Shown: piece by piece, positions 8,228 to 16,671 of the stretch | Numbering within the stretch: the stretch's first letter is position 1 | How the letters are laid out: every line of letters begins with the position of its first letter | DNA from: an uncultured Nesterenkonia sp. | GTDB lineage: Bacteria; Actinomycetota; Actinomycetes; Actinomycetales; Micrococcaceae | NCBI GenBank assembly: GCA_946222885.1 | Contig: CAMIAK010000005.1 | Location: forward strand, 1-64,000 | Direction of reading: 5' to 3' | Length of the DNA stretch: 64,000 bases | Program-made: the position numbers and the translations under genes | Notes under the pieces: generated by a model | Database searches by the model: none | What the model saw: the letters and a program-made list of their open reading frames with translations, nothing else | Told to the model about the DNA's origin: nothing

Positions 8228-9277
8228 ATGACGCAGGATCTCTTCTACGATGAGGACGAGGCGGAACGCCGTCCCAAGCCCCGACGGCGCGGCCGGAAGG
8301 CCGTCTTCATCGTCATGGCTTCGATGGTCGTGCTGGTCGGCGGCGCCCTCGTCGCAGCCCTGCTGTACCTGAACTCGCTGGGCAGCGCCTATGAGGAGCA
8401 GGTCCAGACCTTCGATCCCGAGCACACCTTCCCGGAGGAGTCCGAGCGCCCGGCCAAGGATAAGGACGACGAGTCCCTGAACATCCTGCTGCTCGGCGCC
8501 GACTCCGGGGGCGGGTCCGGCGAGGATGAGGACCTTCCGATGGTCCCGGGCGGGGCGCGCTCGGACACCATGATGCTGGTCCACATCCCCGGGGACCGCG
8601 AGAGCATGCAGGTCATGTCCATCATGCGTGACACCTGGGTCCCGATCCCGGGCCACGGGCAGGCCAAGATCAACGCCGCCCTGACCTTGGGGGAGGGCAC
8701 CGCGCTGACGGTCCAGACCGTCGAGTCCCTGCTGGACGTGCGCATCGACCACGTGGCCTCCATGGACCTGGTCGGCTTCCAGGGACTGGTGGACGCCATG
8801 GGCGGGGTGACGGTCGACTCTCCGGAGGCCTTCACGAGCGTGGGCGGCTACAGCTTCTCCCAGGGGCCGCAGCATATGGACTCCGAGCAGGCGATGGCCT
8901 TCGTGCGCGAGCGCCGTGCCTTCGGCGACGGCGACTACACCCGCGTGCGCAACCAGCAGGTCTTCATGCGCGGCGTGCTGGACGGCATCCTCTCCCCGTC
9001 CACCCTGGCGAACCCGGCCCGGGTCCATGACATGGTCGACACCTTCTCCCCCTATCTGGTGGTGGACCAGGACCTCGACTCCGGTGCGGTGGGCTCCCTC
9101 GGCTGGGAGCTGCGCGGTGTCCGCGAGGGCGGCATCGACATGTTCACCATGCCCAACCTGGGCATCGGCACCTCCGCCGACGGGCAGTCCATCGTCATCC
9201 ACGATGAGCAGGCCGCGGCGGAGATCGGCGAGGCTCTGCGGAACGACGAGTTCCAGGAGTACGTGCAGAGCCGCTGA
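8228..9277 (+). CDS. LytR-CpsA-Psr (LCP) family glycopolymer transferase, copy 1
   Basis: LCP enzymes move polyprenyl-linked glycopolymers (teichoic or teichuronic acids, arabinogalactan-like chains) onto peptidoglycan on the outer face of the membrane. The 349-aa product has a basic cytoplasmic tail (PKPRRRGRK), one membrane helix at about residues 25-47, and an LCP domain: NILLLGADS, ARSDTMMLVHI, VMSIMRDTWVPIPG and FVRERRAFGDGDYTRVRNQQ supply the conserved Arg and Asp residues that bind the pyrophosphate lipid. An AGGA site precedes the ATG. It overlaps the next gene by one base. Many actinobacteria have thiL near this position instead. Confidence 0.9.
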   Translation: MTQDLFYDEDEAERRPKPRRRGRKAVFIVMASMVVLVGGALVAALLYLNSLGSAYEEQVQTFDPEHTFPEESERPAKDKDDESLNILLLGADSGGGSGEDEDLPMVPGGARSDTMMLVHIPGDRESMQVMSIMRDTWVPIPGHGQAKINAALTLGEGTALTVQTVESLLDVRIDHVASMDLVGFQGLVDAMGGVTVDSPEAFTSVGGYSFSQGPQHMDSEQAMAFVRERRAFGDGDYTRVRNQQVFMRGVLDGILSPSTLANPARVHDMVDTFSPYLVVDQDLDSGAVGSLGWELRGVREGGIDMFTMPNLGIGTSADGQSIVIHDEQAAAEIGEALRNDEFQEYVQSR

Positions 9278-10266
9278 TGGTCGAGCAGCAGCCCAGGGGG
9301 AGGATCAGGGGGCAGGCCGCCGTGCACCGGTGGTTCCTGCTGGCCGAGCAGGCTCTTCGCGCCCACGGGGAGAAGCTCAACCGCCTCAACGTCTTCCCGG
9401 TGGCCGATTCCGACACCGGCACCAACATGCTTGCCACGATGAGTGCGGCCCGGCAGGCCGTCGAGCAGGGCGGGAGCGAGGACCTCGGGGAGCTGCTGGC
9501 GGCCGCCGGTGCAGAGGCCATGGCCGAGGCCCGCGGAAACTCCGGGACCCTGCTGGCCGTGCTGCTCTCCGGCTTCGCCGAACCGCTGCATGGCCACGAG
9601 AGGCTGACCGTCGGCGCCCTGGACCAGGCCCTGGAACACGGCAGCGTGCGGGCATGGTCTGCGCTCAGCGACCCCGTGGGCGGCACCATGCTCTCAGTGC
9701 TCGACGCCGTCCGAGGCTGCGCCCGCGAGCAGGCCGCCGTCTCGGAGGAGCCGGAGAGCAGGGCCGCGCTCATCGGCTCCCTGGAGGACATGCTGGCCGT
9801 CGCGCGGGAGGCCGTCGTGGTCACCGAGCAGGAGCTCGACGCGCTGAAGCAGGCCGAGGTCGTCGACGCCGGGGGCGCCGGGCTGCTGGTCATCTTCGAC
9901 GCCCTGCGCGCCGCGGTCACCGGCGCCGAGCCGGACCCCGCCCTGCTGGAGGGGCTGCACGGCCTGGACCGCGAGGCGGCGCCGCAGGACGCGGCCGCCG
10001 GGGCGGGCGCCGAGGACGTGGAGATCATGTGCACGGTCCGGCTGGACCCGCTGGGGGCGGCCTCTCTGCGCCATCAGCTGGACGAGGTCGGCGGCTCGGT
10101 CATCATCACCCCCATCGACGCCCAGGCCGACGCGGAGGGCAGCTACCGCTGGCGCATCCACGTCCACGCCGAGGCTGAGCAGGAGGCCTCCCGGGTCATC
10201 CACGACGCCGGCGAGGTGACCACCTACAGCGCCACGGCGCTCTACGGCGAGGCGGCGGAGCACTGA
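9277..10266 (+). CDS. DAK2 (DhaL-like) domain protein, short FakA-like
   Basis: The 329-aa protein begins with a DhaL/DAK2 nucleotide-binding domain: LNVFPVADSDTGTNM (about residues 37-51) has the aspartates that hold Mg-ADP, and ARGNSGTLLAVLLSGF follows. The FakA family phosphorylates FakB-bound fatty acids, but full FakA is near 550 aa; this one stops after the second domain, so kinase activity on acyl chains is uncertain. Its ATG lies in TGATG with the upstream stop, and recG follows after 2 nt, implying translational coupling. A DAK2 gene before recG is common in actinobacteria. Confidence 0.82.
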   Translation: MVEQQPRGRIRGQAAVHRWFLLAEQALRAHGEKLNRLNVFPVADSDTGTNMLATMSAARQAVEQGGSEDLGELLAAAGAEAMAEARGNSGTLLAVLLSGFAEPLHGHERLTVGALDQALEHGSVRAWSALSDPVGGTMLSVLDAVRGCAREQAAVSEEPESRAALIGSLEDMLAVAREAVVVTEQELDALKQAEVVDAGGAGLLVIFDALRAAVTGAEPDPALLEGLHGLDREAAPQDAAAGAGAEDVEIMCTVRLDPLGAASLRHQLDEVGGSVIITPIDAQADAEGSYRWRIHVHAEAEQEASRVIHDAGEVTTYSATALYGEAAEH

Positions 10267-10268
10267 CC

Positions 10269-12437
10269 GTGGCCGCAGAGGTCCGCCCCGAATCACCCCT
10301 CGAGCGTCTGCTCGGGGGCAAAGCCGCCAAGAAGCTGGACCAGGAGTTCGGCATCAGCACCGCCGGGGAGCTGCTGGACCATCACCCGCGCCGGTACATC
10401 GAATACGGGCAGCTCTCCTCCTTCGCAGATCTGCGGGAGGAGGAGCATGTCACCTTCATCGCCCAGGTGGTCCACAGCTCCGAGCGGCGCATGCAGCGCC
10501 GCCGCGGCATCCTCGTGGAGGTCGTGGTGGAGGACAACCTGGGCGGCCGGCTGAAGATGGCCTTCTTCCAGGGATGGAGCGCCCGCCGGGAGCTCACCCC
10601 GGGCGTGAAGGCGATGTTCCACGGCAAGGTGGGCAGCTACGCCGGGCAGCTGACGCTCAACAATCCCGAGTTCACTGTGCTCTCCGGCGAGGAGGAGGAC
10701 GTTGCCGAGGGGGAGGCCGCCGGCGAAGGCCGGGATGAGCAGGCCGTCCGCCTGGGGGAGGGCAGCGCCCCGGTGCCGCTGTATCCCGCCAAGGCCGGTC
10801 TCTCCAGCTGGGAGATCCACCGCTGCGTGCAGATCCTGCTGGACCTGGCCGATCTCAGCACCTGGCCCGACCCGCTCCCGGAGCAGGTGTGCGCCGCCGA
10901 GGAGCTCCCCGGCCTGGCCGAGGCCTACCGGATGGTGCACCGCCCGGAGCAGATGGCGGAGGCTGAGCTCGGCTTCCGCAGGCTGCGCTTCCAGGAGGCC
11001 TTCCTGCTGCAGGGACTCATGGCCCGCCGTCGTCTGCAGGCCAGCCGGAGCCCCGCCAGGCCGCGGCCCCCGGCCTCCGGGGACTCCGGCCTGCTGGCCT
11101 CCTTCGACTCTCAGCTGCCCTTCACCCTCACCGAGGGCCAGCGGCGCTGCGGGGGGCTGATCGCAGCAGATCTCGCCGCAGAGGAGCCGATGAACCGGCT
11201 GCTCCAGGGCGAGGTCGGCTCCGGCAAGACTCTGGTCGCCCTGCGCGCGATGCTCCAGGTGGCCGACGCCGGAGGCCAGGCCGCGCTCGTGGCCCCTACG
11301 GAGGTGCTGGCCGCCCAGCATGAACGCTCCCTGCGCCGCATGCTCGGCACGCTGGCCGAGGGGGAGCGCCCCGAGGTCACCCTGACCCTGCTGACCGGCT
11401 CGATGAGCACGGCGGAGCGGAAGGAGGCGCTGCTGGACATCGCCTCCGGAGCAGCGGACCTGGTGGTCGGCACGCATGCTGTCCTCGGGGAACAGGTGCA
11501 GTTCGCGGACCTGGGCCTGGCCGTCGTCGACGAGCAGCACCGGTTCGGGGTGGAGCAGCGCAATGCGCTGCGCAGCCGCTATGAGAGCACCCCGCACATG
11601 CTCGTCATGTCTGCGACCCCCATCCCGCGCTCGGTGGCGATGACGGTCTTCGGCGATCTCGAGCTCACCGTGCTGGAGGGCCTGCCGGGAGGCAGGCAGC
11701 CCATCGAGACCCACCTGGCGCAGATGACCCTCGGCCCCCGGGTGATCGGCCGGGTCTGGGAGCGCATCGCCGAGGAGGTCGGCAAGGGTCACCAGGTCTA
11801 TGTGGTCTGTCCCCGGATCGGGGCCGAGGACGACGGTGAGGGTGCGGCGGTGGAGCTGATCTCCGAGAAGCTCGCCGCGCACCCGCTGCTGAAGGACCTG
11901 CGGCGCGCCCCGCTGCACGGCAGGATGGACGCCGCCACCACGGAGCAGACCATGCGCGCCTTCGAGCGCGGCGAGATCGACGTCCTCATCAGCACCACAG
12001 TGATCGAGGTCGGCGTCGACGTCCCCAACGCCACTGTCATGGCCATCCTCGACGCCGACGCCTTCGGGGTCTCCACCCTCCACCAGCTGCGCGGCCGGGT
12101 GGGGCGCGGATCCGCCCGGGGGCTCTGTCTGCTGGTGACCCGGCTGCCGGACGCCCACCCCTCTCTGGCGCGGCTGCGCGAGGTCGCCTCCCACAGCGAC
12201 GGCATGGAGCTGGCACGGCTGGACCTGGAGCGCCGCCGCGAGGGCGACGTGCTCGGGGCCGCCCAGGCGGGGAAGGCCTCCTCGCTGAAGCTGCTGCGGG
12301 TCAGCCGCGATGAGGAGGAGATCACCCGGGCCGCCGGACACATCAGCCGGCTCACCGAGGAGGACCCGGACTGGCAGCAGCACCCGGTGCTGCGTGAGAC
12401 CGTGGAAGCCTGGATGATGAGGAGCACCGATGTCTAG
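10269..12437 (+). CDS. recG: ATP-dependent DNA helicase RecG
   Basis: RecG is a superfamily 2 helicase that remodels stalled forks and branched junctions. The 722-aa protein has the N-terminal wedge/OB region (about residues 50-170), Walker A GEVGSGKTLVAL (about 316), DEQH box (VVDEQHRFGVEQR), SATPIPRS (motif III) and the C-terminal helicase motifs ISTTVIEVGVDVPNAT and QLRGRVGRG. GTG at 10269 follows the previous stop by 2 nt. Its stop codon lies inside the first unit of a 16-bp tandem repeat running to the start of rsmD. Confidence 0.95.
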   Translation: MAAEVRPESPLERLLGGKAAKKLDQEFGISTAGELLDHHPRRYIEYGQLSSFADLREEEHVTFIAQVVHSSERRMQRRRGILVEVVVEDNLGGRLKMAFFQGWSARRELTPGVKAMFHGKVGSYAGQLTLNNPEFTVLSGEEEDVAEGEAAGEGRDEQAVRLGEGSAPVPLYPAKAGLSSWEIHRCVQILLDLADLSTWPDPLPEQVCAAEELPGLAEAYRMVHRPEQMAEAELGFRRLRFQEAFLLQGLMARRRLQASRSPARPRPPASGDSGLLASFDSQLPFTLTEGQRRCGGLIAADLAAEEPMNRLLQGEVGSGKTLVALRAMLQVADAGGQAALVAPTEVLAAQHERSLRRMLGTLAEGERPEVTLTLLTGSMSTAERKEALLDIASGAADLVVGTHAVLGEQVQFADLGLAVVDEQHRFGVEQRNALRSRYESTPHMLVMSATPIPRSVAMTVFGDLELTVLEGLPGGRQPIETHLAQMTLGPRVIGRVWERIAEEVGKGHQVYVVCPRIGAEDDGEGAAVELISEKLAAHPLLKDLRRAPLHGRMDAATTEQTMRAFERGEIDVLISTTVIEVGVDVPNATVMAILDADAFGVSTLHQLRGRVGRGSARGLCLLVTRLPDAHPSLARLREVASHSDGMELARLDLERRREGDVLGAAQAGKASSLKLLRVSRDEEEITRAAGHISRLTEEDPDWQQHPVLRETVEAWMMRSTDV

Positions 12438-12471
12438 GAGCCGGATTGTCTAGGAGCTGTGTTGTCTAGGA
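12431..12471 (+). repeat. 16-bp tandem repeat (2.6 copies) spanning the recG stop and rsmD start
   Basis: TGTCTAGGA recurs at 12431, 12447 and 12463, exactly 16 bp apart, with the intervening bases partly conserved (GAGC shared). The first copy holds the recG TAG stop and follows an ATG at 12430; the last holds the rsmD start. See findings for the start-codon consequence. Confidence 0.85.
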
Positions 12472-13010
12472 TCATCGCCGGAACCCATAAGGGGCGCCGC
12501 CTGCATGCGGTGCCCACCGATGCGACCCGCCCCACCAGCGACCGGGTCAAGGAGTCCCTGTTCTCCCGGCTGGAGGGCTACGACGCCCTGGACGAGGCCG
12601 TCGTGGTGGACCTCTTCGCCGGCTCCGGGGCGCTCGGCCTCGAGGCGATGAGCCGCGGTGCCCGGCAGGCTGAGCTCGTGGACAAGGCGGAGGCCGCCTA
12701 CCGCACGCTGACCAAGAACGCCGCGATCTTCGGCAAGGCCGTCAGCGTGCACAAGGCTGATGCGCTGCGCTATCTCAACGGCCGGCAGGGTGAGCCCATC
12801 GAACTGCTCTTCCTGGACCCTCCCTACCAGCTCGGCCAGGCCGAGCTGGAGAAGATCCTCGCCGCCGCGCTGCCGCAGCTGCACGAAGCGGCCGCCGTGG
12901 TGGTGGAGCGCGACGCCCACAGTCCGGAGCCGCAGTGGCCCCAAGGGCTGGTCCGCTTCCAGGACAGGAGATACGGCAGCACCCACATCTGGCTGGCGGA
13001 GCCGGCCTAG
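12462..13010 (+). CDS. rsmD: 16S rRNA (guanine966-N2)-methyltransferase RsmD
   Basis: RsmD methylates G966 in the 30S P-site region. The product is about 182 aa: SRIIAGTHKGRRL at the N-terminus, the SAM-binding VVVDLFAGSGALGLEAMSRGA and the catalytic LLFLDPPY (DPPY at about residue 122). The start must be TTG at 12462 (AGGAG 5 nt upstream) or GTG at 12459; the ATG at 12430 is out of frame because of the tandem repeat. It converges on the aminotransferase gene 24 nt downstream. Confidence 0.93.
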   Translation: MSRIIAGTHKGRRLHAVPTDATRPTSDRVKESLFSRLEGYDALDEAVVVDLFAGSGALGLEAMSRGARQAELVDKAEAAYRTLTKNAAIFGKAVSVHKADALRYLNGRQGEPIELLFLDPPYQLGQAELEKILAAALPQLHEAAAVVVERDAHSPEPQWPQGLVRFQDRRYGSTHIWLAEPA

Positions 13011-13034
13011 GGCCGCAGGGCCGAGAGCTGCAGG

Positions 13035-14342
13035 TCAGAGGAGCTGCGGGAGCTTCGCCGCGATCCTCTCCATCCCCTCCTCCAGGGAGGAGAGGTGCTT
13101 GCAGAAGGCGAAGCGCACCAGCCTCCGCAGCGGGTCCTGCGGGGCGGCGCGGTGCCGGATGGTCAGCGAGGAGACCGGGATCGCGGCCACGCCCACCTCT
13201 TCGGCGAGCAGCCGGCAGAACTCCACGTCCTCCAGGCCGGTGACTCCGGAGATGTCGGCCAGCAGGAAGTACCCTGCCGCCGCCCGGTTGGGCCGCAGCC
13301 CCGCGCTCTGCAGGCCCTCGTGGAGCAGGTCCCGGGCGGCCGCCAGAGAAGCGGCGTTCTCCGCGAAGAAGCCGCGGTCATCCCGCAGCCCCTCGGCCAC
13401 CGCCCATTGGAAGGCCGGACCGGAGGAGAAGGTGAGGAACTGCTTGACGCCCCGGACCCGGCTGACCAGCTCCGGCGATCCGGTCAGCCAGCCGATCTTC
13501 CACCCGGTCAGGGAGAAGGACTTCCCCGCGGAGCCCACGGCGAGGGCCACCTCGTCGGCTCCCGGCACCGAGAGGACCGAGCGGTGCGGGCGCTCCGCCG
13601 GCGCCCCGTCCGGGCCGGGCAGCACGAGCTGCTCATAGACCTCGTCACACATGAGGATCAGTCCGTGGCGGCGGGCGATCTCCACCGCGCGGGCCAGCTC
13701 GGCCGCGGTGAACACCGTGCCGGTGGGGTTGTGCGGGGTGTTGAGCAGGATCATCGAGGTCCGCCCGGTCACGGCGGCCTCCAGAGCGTCCATGTCCGGG
13801 CGGTAGTCCGGGGCCCGCAGCGGAATTCCCCTCAGCTCCGCGCCGGCCAGTGCGGCCATCGCGCCGTAGGAGTCATAGTGAGGTTCGAAGGTGAGCACCT
13901 CGCTGCCCGGGGAGGCGAACGCCAGGATCGTCGCCGCGATCGCCTCAGTGGCCCCGGTGGTGATCATGACTCCGGATGACGGGTCTGCGGAGAACCCGCT
14001 GCGCCTCCTGTGGTCCTCGGCCACGGCTTCGCGCAGCACCGGCAGGCCCATGCCCGGGGCGTACTGGTTGGTGGGGCCCGCGGCAGGGTCGGTGAGCGCC
14101 TCGGCCGCCAGCCGGCGCAGCCACTCGGGCCCCTCCCGGTCAGGGAAGCCCTGGCCCAGGTTGACCGCCCCGTGGGCGATCGCCGCGGCGGTGGTGCGCT
14201 CATAGATGGTCGGCAGCACCGAGCCGGCGTCGTGGTCATAGGTGTTGGCCCCGGCGGCCGAACGGGCCCAGGGGGCGGCCAGGGCGAGCGGAGCCGGCGC
14301 GGGGGAGGAGGTCACGTGATCCTGCGGAAACATGGGCGGCAT
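13035..14342 (-). CDS. PLP-dependent class I/II aminotransferase
   Basis: The product is about 435 aa. It has the fold-type I landmarks: NQYAPGMGLPVLREAVA, LLNTPHNPTGTVF, MCDEVYEQLV and the PLP lysine in VGSAGKSFSLTGWKIGW. The family includes DapC-type succinyldiaminopimelate, methionine and kynurenine aminotransferases; I cannot choose the substrate, though DapC is common in actinobacteria. ATG at 14342 is chosen because TACTAT ends 7 nt before it; GTG at 14315, with AGGA upstream, is the alternative. Its -10 overlaps that of coaD on the other strand. Confidence 0.88.
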   Translation of the reverse strand: MPPMFPQDHVTSSPAPAPLALAAPWARSAAGANTYDHDAGSVLPTIYERTTAAAIAHGAVNLGQGFPDREGPEWLRRLAAEALTDPAAGPTNQYAPGMGLPVLREAVAEDHRRRSGFSADPSSGVMITTGATEAIAATILAFASPGSEVLTFEPHYDSYGAMAALAGAELRGIPLRAPDYRPDMDALEAAVTGRTSMILLNTPHNPTGTVFTAAELARAVEIARRHGLILMCDEVYEQLVLPGPDGAPAERPHRSVLSVPGADEVALAVGSAGKSFSLTGWKIGWLTGSPELVSRVRGVKQFLTFSSGPAFQWAVAEGLRDDRGFFAENAASLAAARDLLHEGLQSAGLRPNRAAAGYFLLADISGVTGLEDVEFCRLLAEEVGVAAIPVSSLTIRHRAAPQDPLRRLVRFAFCKHLSSLEEGMERIAAKLPQLL

Positions 14343-14349
14343 GCCGTTC

Positions 14350-14355
14350 ATAGTA
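14350..14355 (-). promoter_or_regulatory. -10 box of the aminotransferase gene, leaderless
   Basis: TACTAT on the minus strand, 7-nt gap, ATG at 14342. It shares two bases with the coaD -10 box. Confidence 0.5.
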
Positions 14356-14359
14356 GTGT
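14354..14359 (+). promoter_or_regulatory. -10 box of coaD, leaderless
   Basis: TAGTGT, 7-nt gap, ATG at 14367, with no ribosome site between. Confidence 0.55.
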
Positions 14360-14366
14360 CGGGATC

Positions 14367-14849
14367 ATGCAGTCCGCAGTCTGTCCCGGTTCCTTCGACC
14401 CGCTGCACAACGGCCATGTCGAGATCATCGCCCGCGCCACCAACCTCTTCGATGAGGTCATCGTGGCGGTCTCGGCGAATATGCACAAGAACCCGCTCTT
14501 CAGCCTGGAGGAGCGGATCGAGATGACCCGGGAGACCTTCTCCTATGTGCGCGGGGTGACGGTGAAGCCGCTGGGACAGGGCCTGCTGACCGACTTCTGC
14601 CGCGCAGAGGGGGCCCACGCCGTGGTCAAGGGCCTGCGCGACAGCCGGGACCTGGCCTACGAGAGCCCCATGGCCACGATGAACCGCCACCTCTCCGGCC
14701 TGGAGACGGTCTACCTGCAGGCGGACGGCCACTACACGCATCTGTCCTCGACTCTGGTCAAAGAGGTGCACCTGCTGGGAGGGGACATCTCCGAGTTCGT
14801 GCCGAAGGCTGTGCTGCGCCGTCTGGCCGATCGGGGCGCGACCACGTGA
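14367..14849 (+). CDS. coaD: Phosphopantetheine adenylyltransferase
   Basis: CoaD adenylates 4'-phosphopantetheine, the penultimate step to coenzyme A. The 160-aa size is typical. The nucleotidyltransferase signature CPGSFDPLHNGH is at residues 6-17, and the conserved KGLRDSRDLAYESPMATMNR and YTHLSSTLVKEV segments follow. The last CoA enzyme, coaE, is also in this window at 33943. Divergent from the aminotransferase gene; galU follows 26 nt later with its own -10. Confidence 0.97.
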   Translation: MQSAVCPGSFDPLHNGHVEIIARATNLFDEVIVAVSANMHKNPLFSLEERIEMTRETFSYVRGVTVKPLGQGLLTDFCRAEGAHAVVKGLRDSRDLAYESPMATMNRHLSGLETVYLQADGHYTHLSSTLVKEVHLLGGDISEFVPKAVLRRLADRGATT

Positions 14850-14863
14850 ACGCCCAAGTGGGC

Positions 14864-14869
14864 TAAGGT
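14864..14869 (+). promoter_or_regulatory. -10 box of galU, leaderless
   Basis: TAAGGT, 6-nt gap, ATG at 14876. The AAGG could also act as a weak Shine-Dalgarno. Confidence 0.5.
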
Positions 14870-14875
14870 GTGCTC

Positions 14876-15802
14876 ATGAGTTCGACGACTTCGATCCGCA
14901 AAGCTGTCATTCCCGCGGCCGGCCTCGGCACGCGTTTCCTGCCCGCCACCAAGGCGATGCCCAAGGAGATGCTCCCGGTGGTGGACGAGCCTGCGATCCA
15001 GTACGTGGTCGCCGAGGCCTCCGGGGCCGGACTGGATGACATCCTGATGATCACCGGCCGCGGCAAGCAGCCCATGGAGAACCACTTCGACCGGGCCCCG
15101 CAGCTGGAAGCCACCCTCCAGGCCAAGGGCGACCAGAAGAAGCTCGACGCCGTGCAGAAGGCCACCGAGCTCGGTGACATCCATTACGTCCGCCAGGGCG
15201 AGGCCAAGGGCCTGGGCCATGCGGTGCTCTGCGGCAGGCAGCATGTGGGCGATGAGCCCTTCGCCGTGCTGCTGGGCGATGACCTCATCGATGAGCGCGA
15301 CGAGCTGCTGAGCACGATGCTGGAGACCCAGCAGCGCCTGGGCGGCTCGGTGATCGCGGTCATGGAGGTCCCGGAGGAGAACATCTCCGCCTACGGCGTC
15401 ATCGATGCCCAGGGCAGGGACAGGGAGGAGAGCCGCTTCGCCGAGGACGGCTCCGAGGTCGTGCCGGTGGCCGGGATGGTGGAGAAGCCCGAGCCGGCGG
15501 ACGCGCCGTCGAACCTGGCCGTCATCGGGCGCTATGTGCTGCACCCGGCGATCTTCGACCAGCTCGAGCAGACGCCTCCCGGCAAGGGCGGGGAGATCCA
15601 GCTGACCGATGCGCTCGAGGCGATGGCCTCCAAGCCCGCCGAGCAGGGCGGGGGCGTCCACGCGGTGATCTTCCGCGGCCGCCGCTATGACACCGGGGAC
15701 AAGCTCTCCTACATCAAGGCCGTGGTGACCCTGGCGGTGGACCGCGAGGATCTCGGCGCAGATCTGCGTTCCTGGCTCAAGGAGTTCGCAGCGGATCTCT
15801 GA
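14876..15802 (+). CDS. galU: UTP--glucose-1-phosphate uridylyltransferase
   Basis: GalU makes UDP-glucose from UTP and glucose-1-phosphate. The 308-aa protein has the nucleotidyltransferase N-terminus KAVIPAAGLGTRFLPATKAMPKEMLPVVD, split here as AAGLGTRFLP and KEMLPVVDEPAIQYV, and the catalytic FAVLLGDDLID and GRRYDTGDKLSYI segments. Its product feeds UDP-glucuronate synthesis (ugd-like gene at the left edge) and the glycosyltransferases at 19-25 kb. ATG at 14876 is preferred to GTG at 14870. Confidence 0.95.
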   Translation: MSSTTSIRKAVIPAAGLGTRFLPATKAMPKEMLPVVDEPAIQYVVAEASGAGLDDILMITGRGKQPMENHFDRAPQLEATLQAKGDQKKLDAVQKATELGDIHYVRQGEAKGLGHAVLCGRQHVGDEPFAVLLGDDLIDERDELLSTMLETQQRLGGSVIAVMEVPEENISAYGVIDAQGRDREESRFAEDGSEVVPVAGMVEKPEPADAPSNLAVIGRYVLHPAIFDQLEQTPPGKGGEIQLTDALEAMASKPAEQGGGVHAVIFRGRRYDTGDKLSYIKAVVTLAVDREDLGADLRSWLKEFAADL

Positions 15803-15808
15803 TAGACT
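15803..15808 (+). promoter_or_regulatory. Possible -10 box for the DUF177-rpmF-rnc-mutM unit
   Basis: TAGACT begins at the base after the galU stop and leaves a leader of about 65 nt before the DUF177 start. No -35 was identified. Confidence 0.35.
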
Positions 15809-15878
15809 GTCACGTCGGTCTTGATGTCTGCCGTCTGTCAAGAAGTTTCACCGTGACGTTTGAGGGGGAGTGGTCGTG

Positions 15879-16424
15879 ATGTCCGAGCTCTCCGCGGATG
15901 TGAAAGAGCTGAAGGGCAAGCCCGGAACTCAGCAGCATCTGGGCAGGACGGTCCGGGTCCCCGCTGATTTCGCAGCGGTCCTGGTCGGCTTCCCGGAAGG
16001 CAGCGATCTCGACCTCGACCTGCGTCTGGAGTCTGTGCATGAGGGTGTGCTGATGACCGGCACCGCCTCGGCCCAGGTCGCCGGACAGTGCGGGCGATGC
16101 CTCGATGAGATCGGCTATCCGCTCACCGTGGACGTCATGCAGCTGTTCGTCTACCCGGATCGGGCCCAGCCCGCCGACGGGGAGACCGACAGCGAGGACG
16201 AGCGGGTCATCGGTGAGGACCTCCTCATCGACCTGGAGCCGGTGCTGCGGGACCTGATGGTCTCGGCGCTGCCGTTCCAGCCGGTCTGCCGGGAGGACTG
16301 CCCGGGGCTCTGCTCCCAGTGCGGCTTCCGCCTGGAGGAGGACCCGGAGCATGCCCACGAGCAGCTCGACCCCCGCTGGGCCGCCCTGGCGGACCTTGAC
16401 CTGAACACTGACCAAGACAACTGA
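15879..16424 (+). CDS. YceD/DUF177 family protein
   Basis: The product is about 181 aa. DUF177 (YceD) proteins are conserved directly upstream of rpmF, as here, and in some bacteria are linked to 23S rRNA maturation. Four cysteines in two pairs (GQCGRCLDEI and CREDCPGLCSQCGF) look like a zinc site. The C-terminus (LDPRWAALADL) is the typical family end. ATG at 15879 follows a GGGGGAG ribosome site by 8 nt; upstream in-frame GTG codons are less well placed. Confidence 0.88.
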   Translation: MSELSADVKELKGKPGTQQHLGRTVRVPADFAAVLVGFPEGSDLDLDLRLESVHEGVLMTGTASAQVAGQCGRCLDEIGYPLTVDVMQLFVYPDRAQPADGETDSEDERVIGEDLLIDLEPVLRDLMVSALPFQPVCREDCPGLCSQCGFRLEEDPEHAHEQLDPRWAALADLDLNTDQDN

Positions 16425-16451
16425 CCACCATCGAGAGAGAAGAGAGACGCT

Positions 16452-16655
16452 GTGGCTGTTCCGAAGCGGAAGAAGTCCCGTGCCAACACCCGTCACCGCC
16501 GTTCCCAGTGGAAGGCTGAGACCCCGAAGCTGGTGAAGACCGTGGAGAACGGCCGTGTGGTCTACAGCAAGCCCCACCAGGCCAAGCTGGTGACCGATTC
16601 GGCCGGCTCCGCCCTGTTCTACGAGTACAAGGGTCGCAAGGTCGCCGACGCCTGA
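16452..16655 (+). CDS. rpmF: 50S ribosomal protein L32
   Basis: The 67-aa basic protein starts AVPKRKKSRANTRHRRSQWK, the L32 signature. It has no cysteines, so it is the zinc-independent (C-minus) type. The GTG start follows an AGAGAAGAGAG stretch. It is co-transcribed with DUF177 upstream and rnc downstream, the usual order. Confidence 0.97.
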   Translation: MAVPKRKKSRANTRHRRSQWKAETPKLVKTVENGRVVYSKPHQAKLVTDSAGSALFYEYKGRKVADA

Positions 16656-16671
16656 GTCCCCTCGTACTGAC

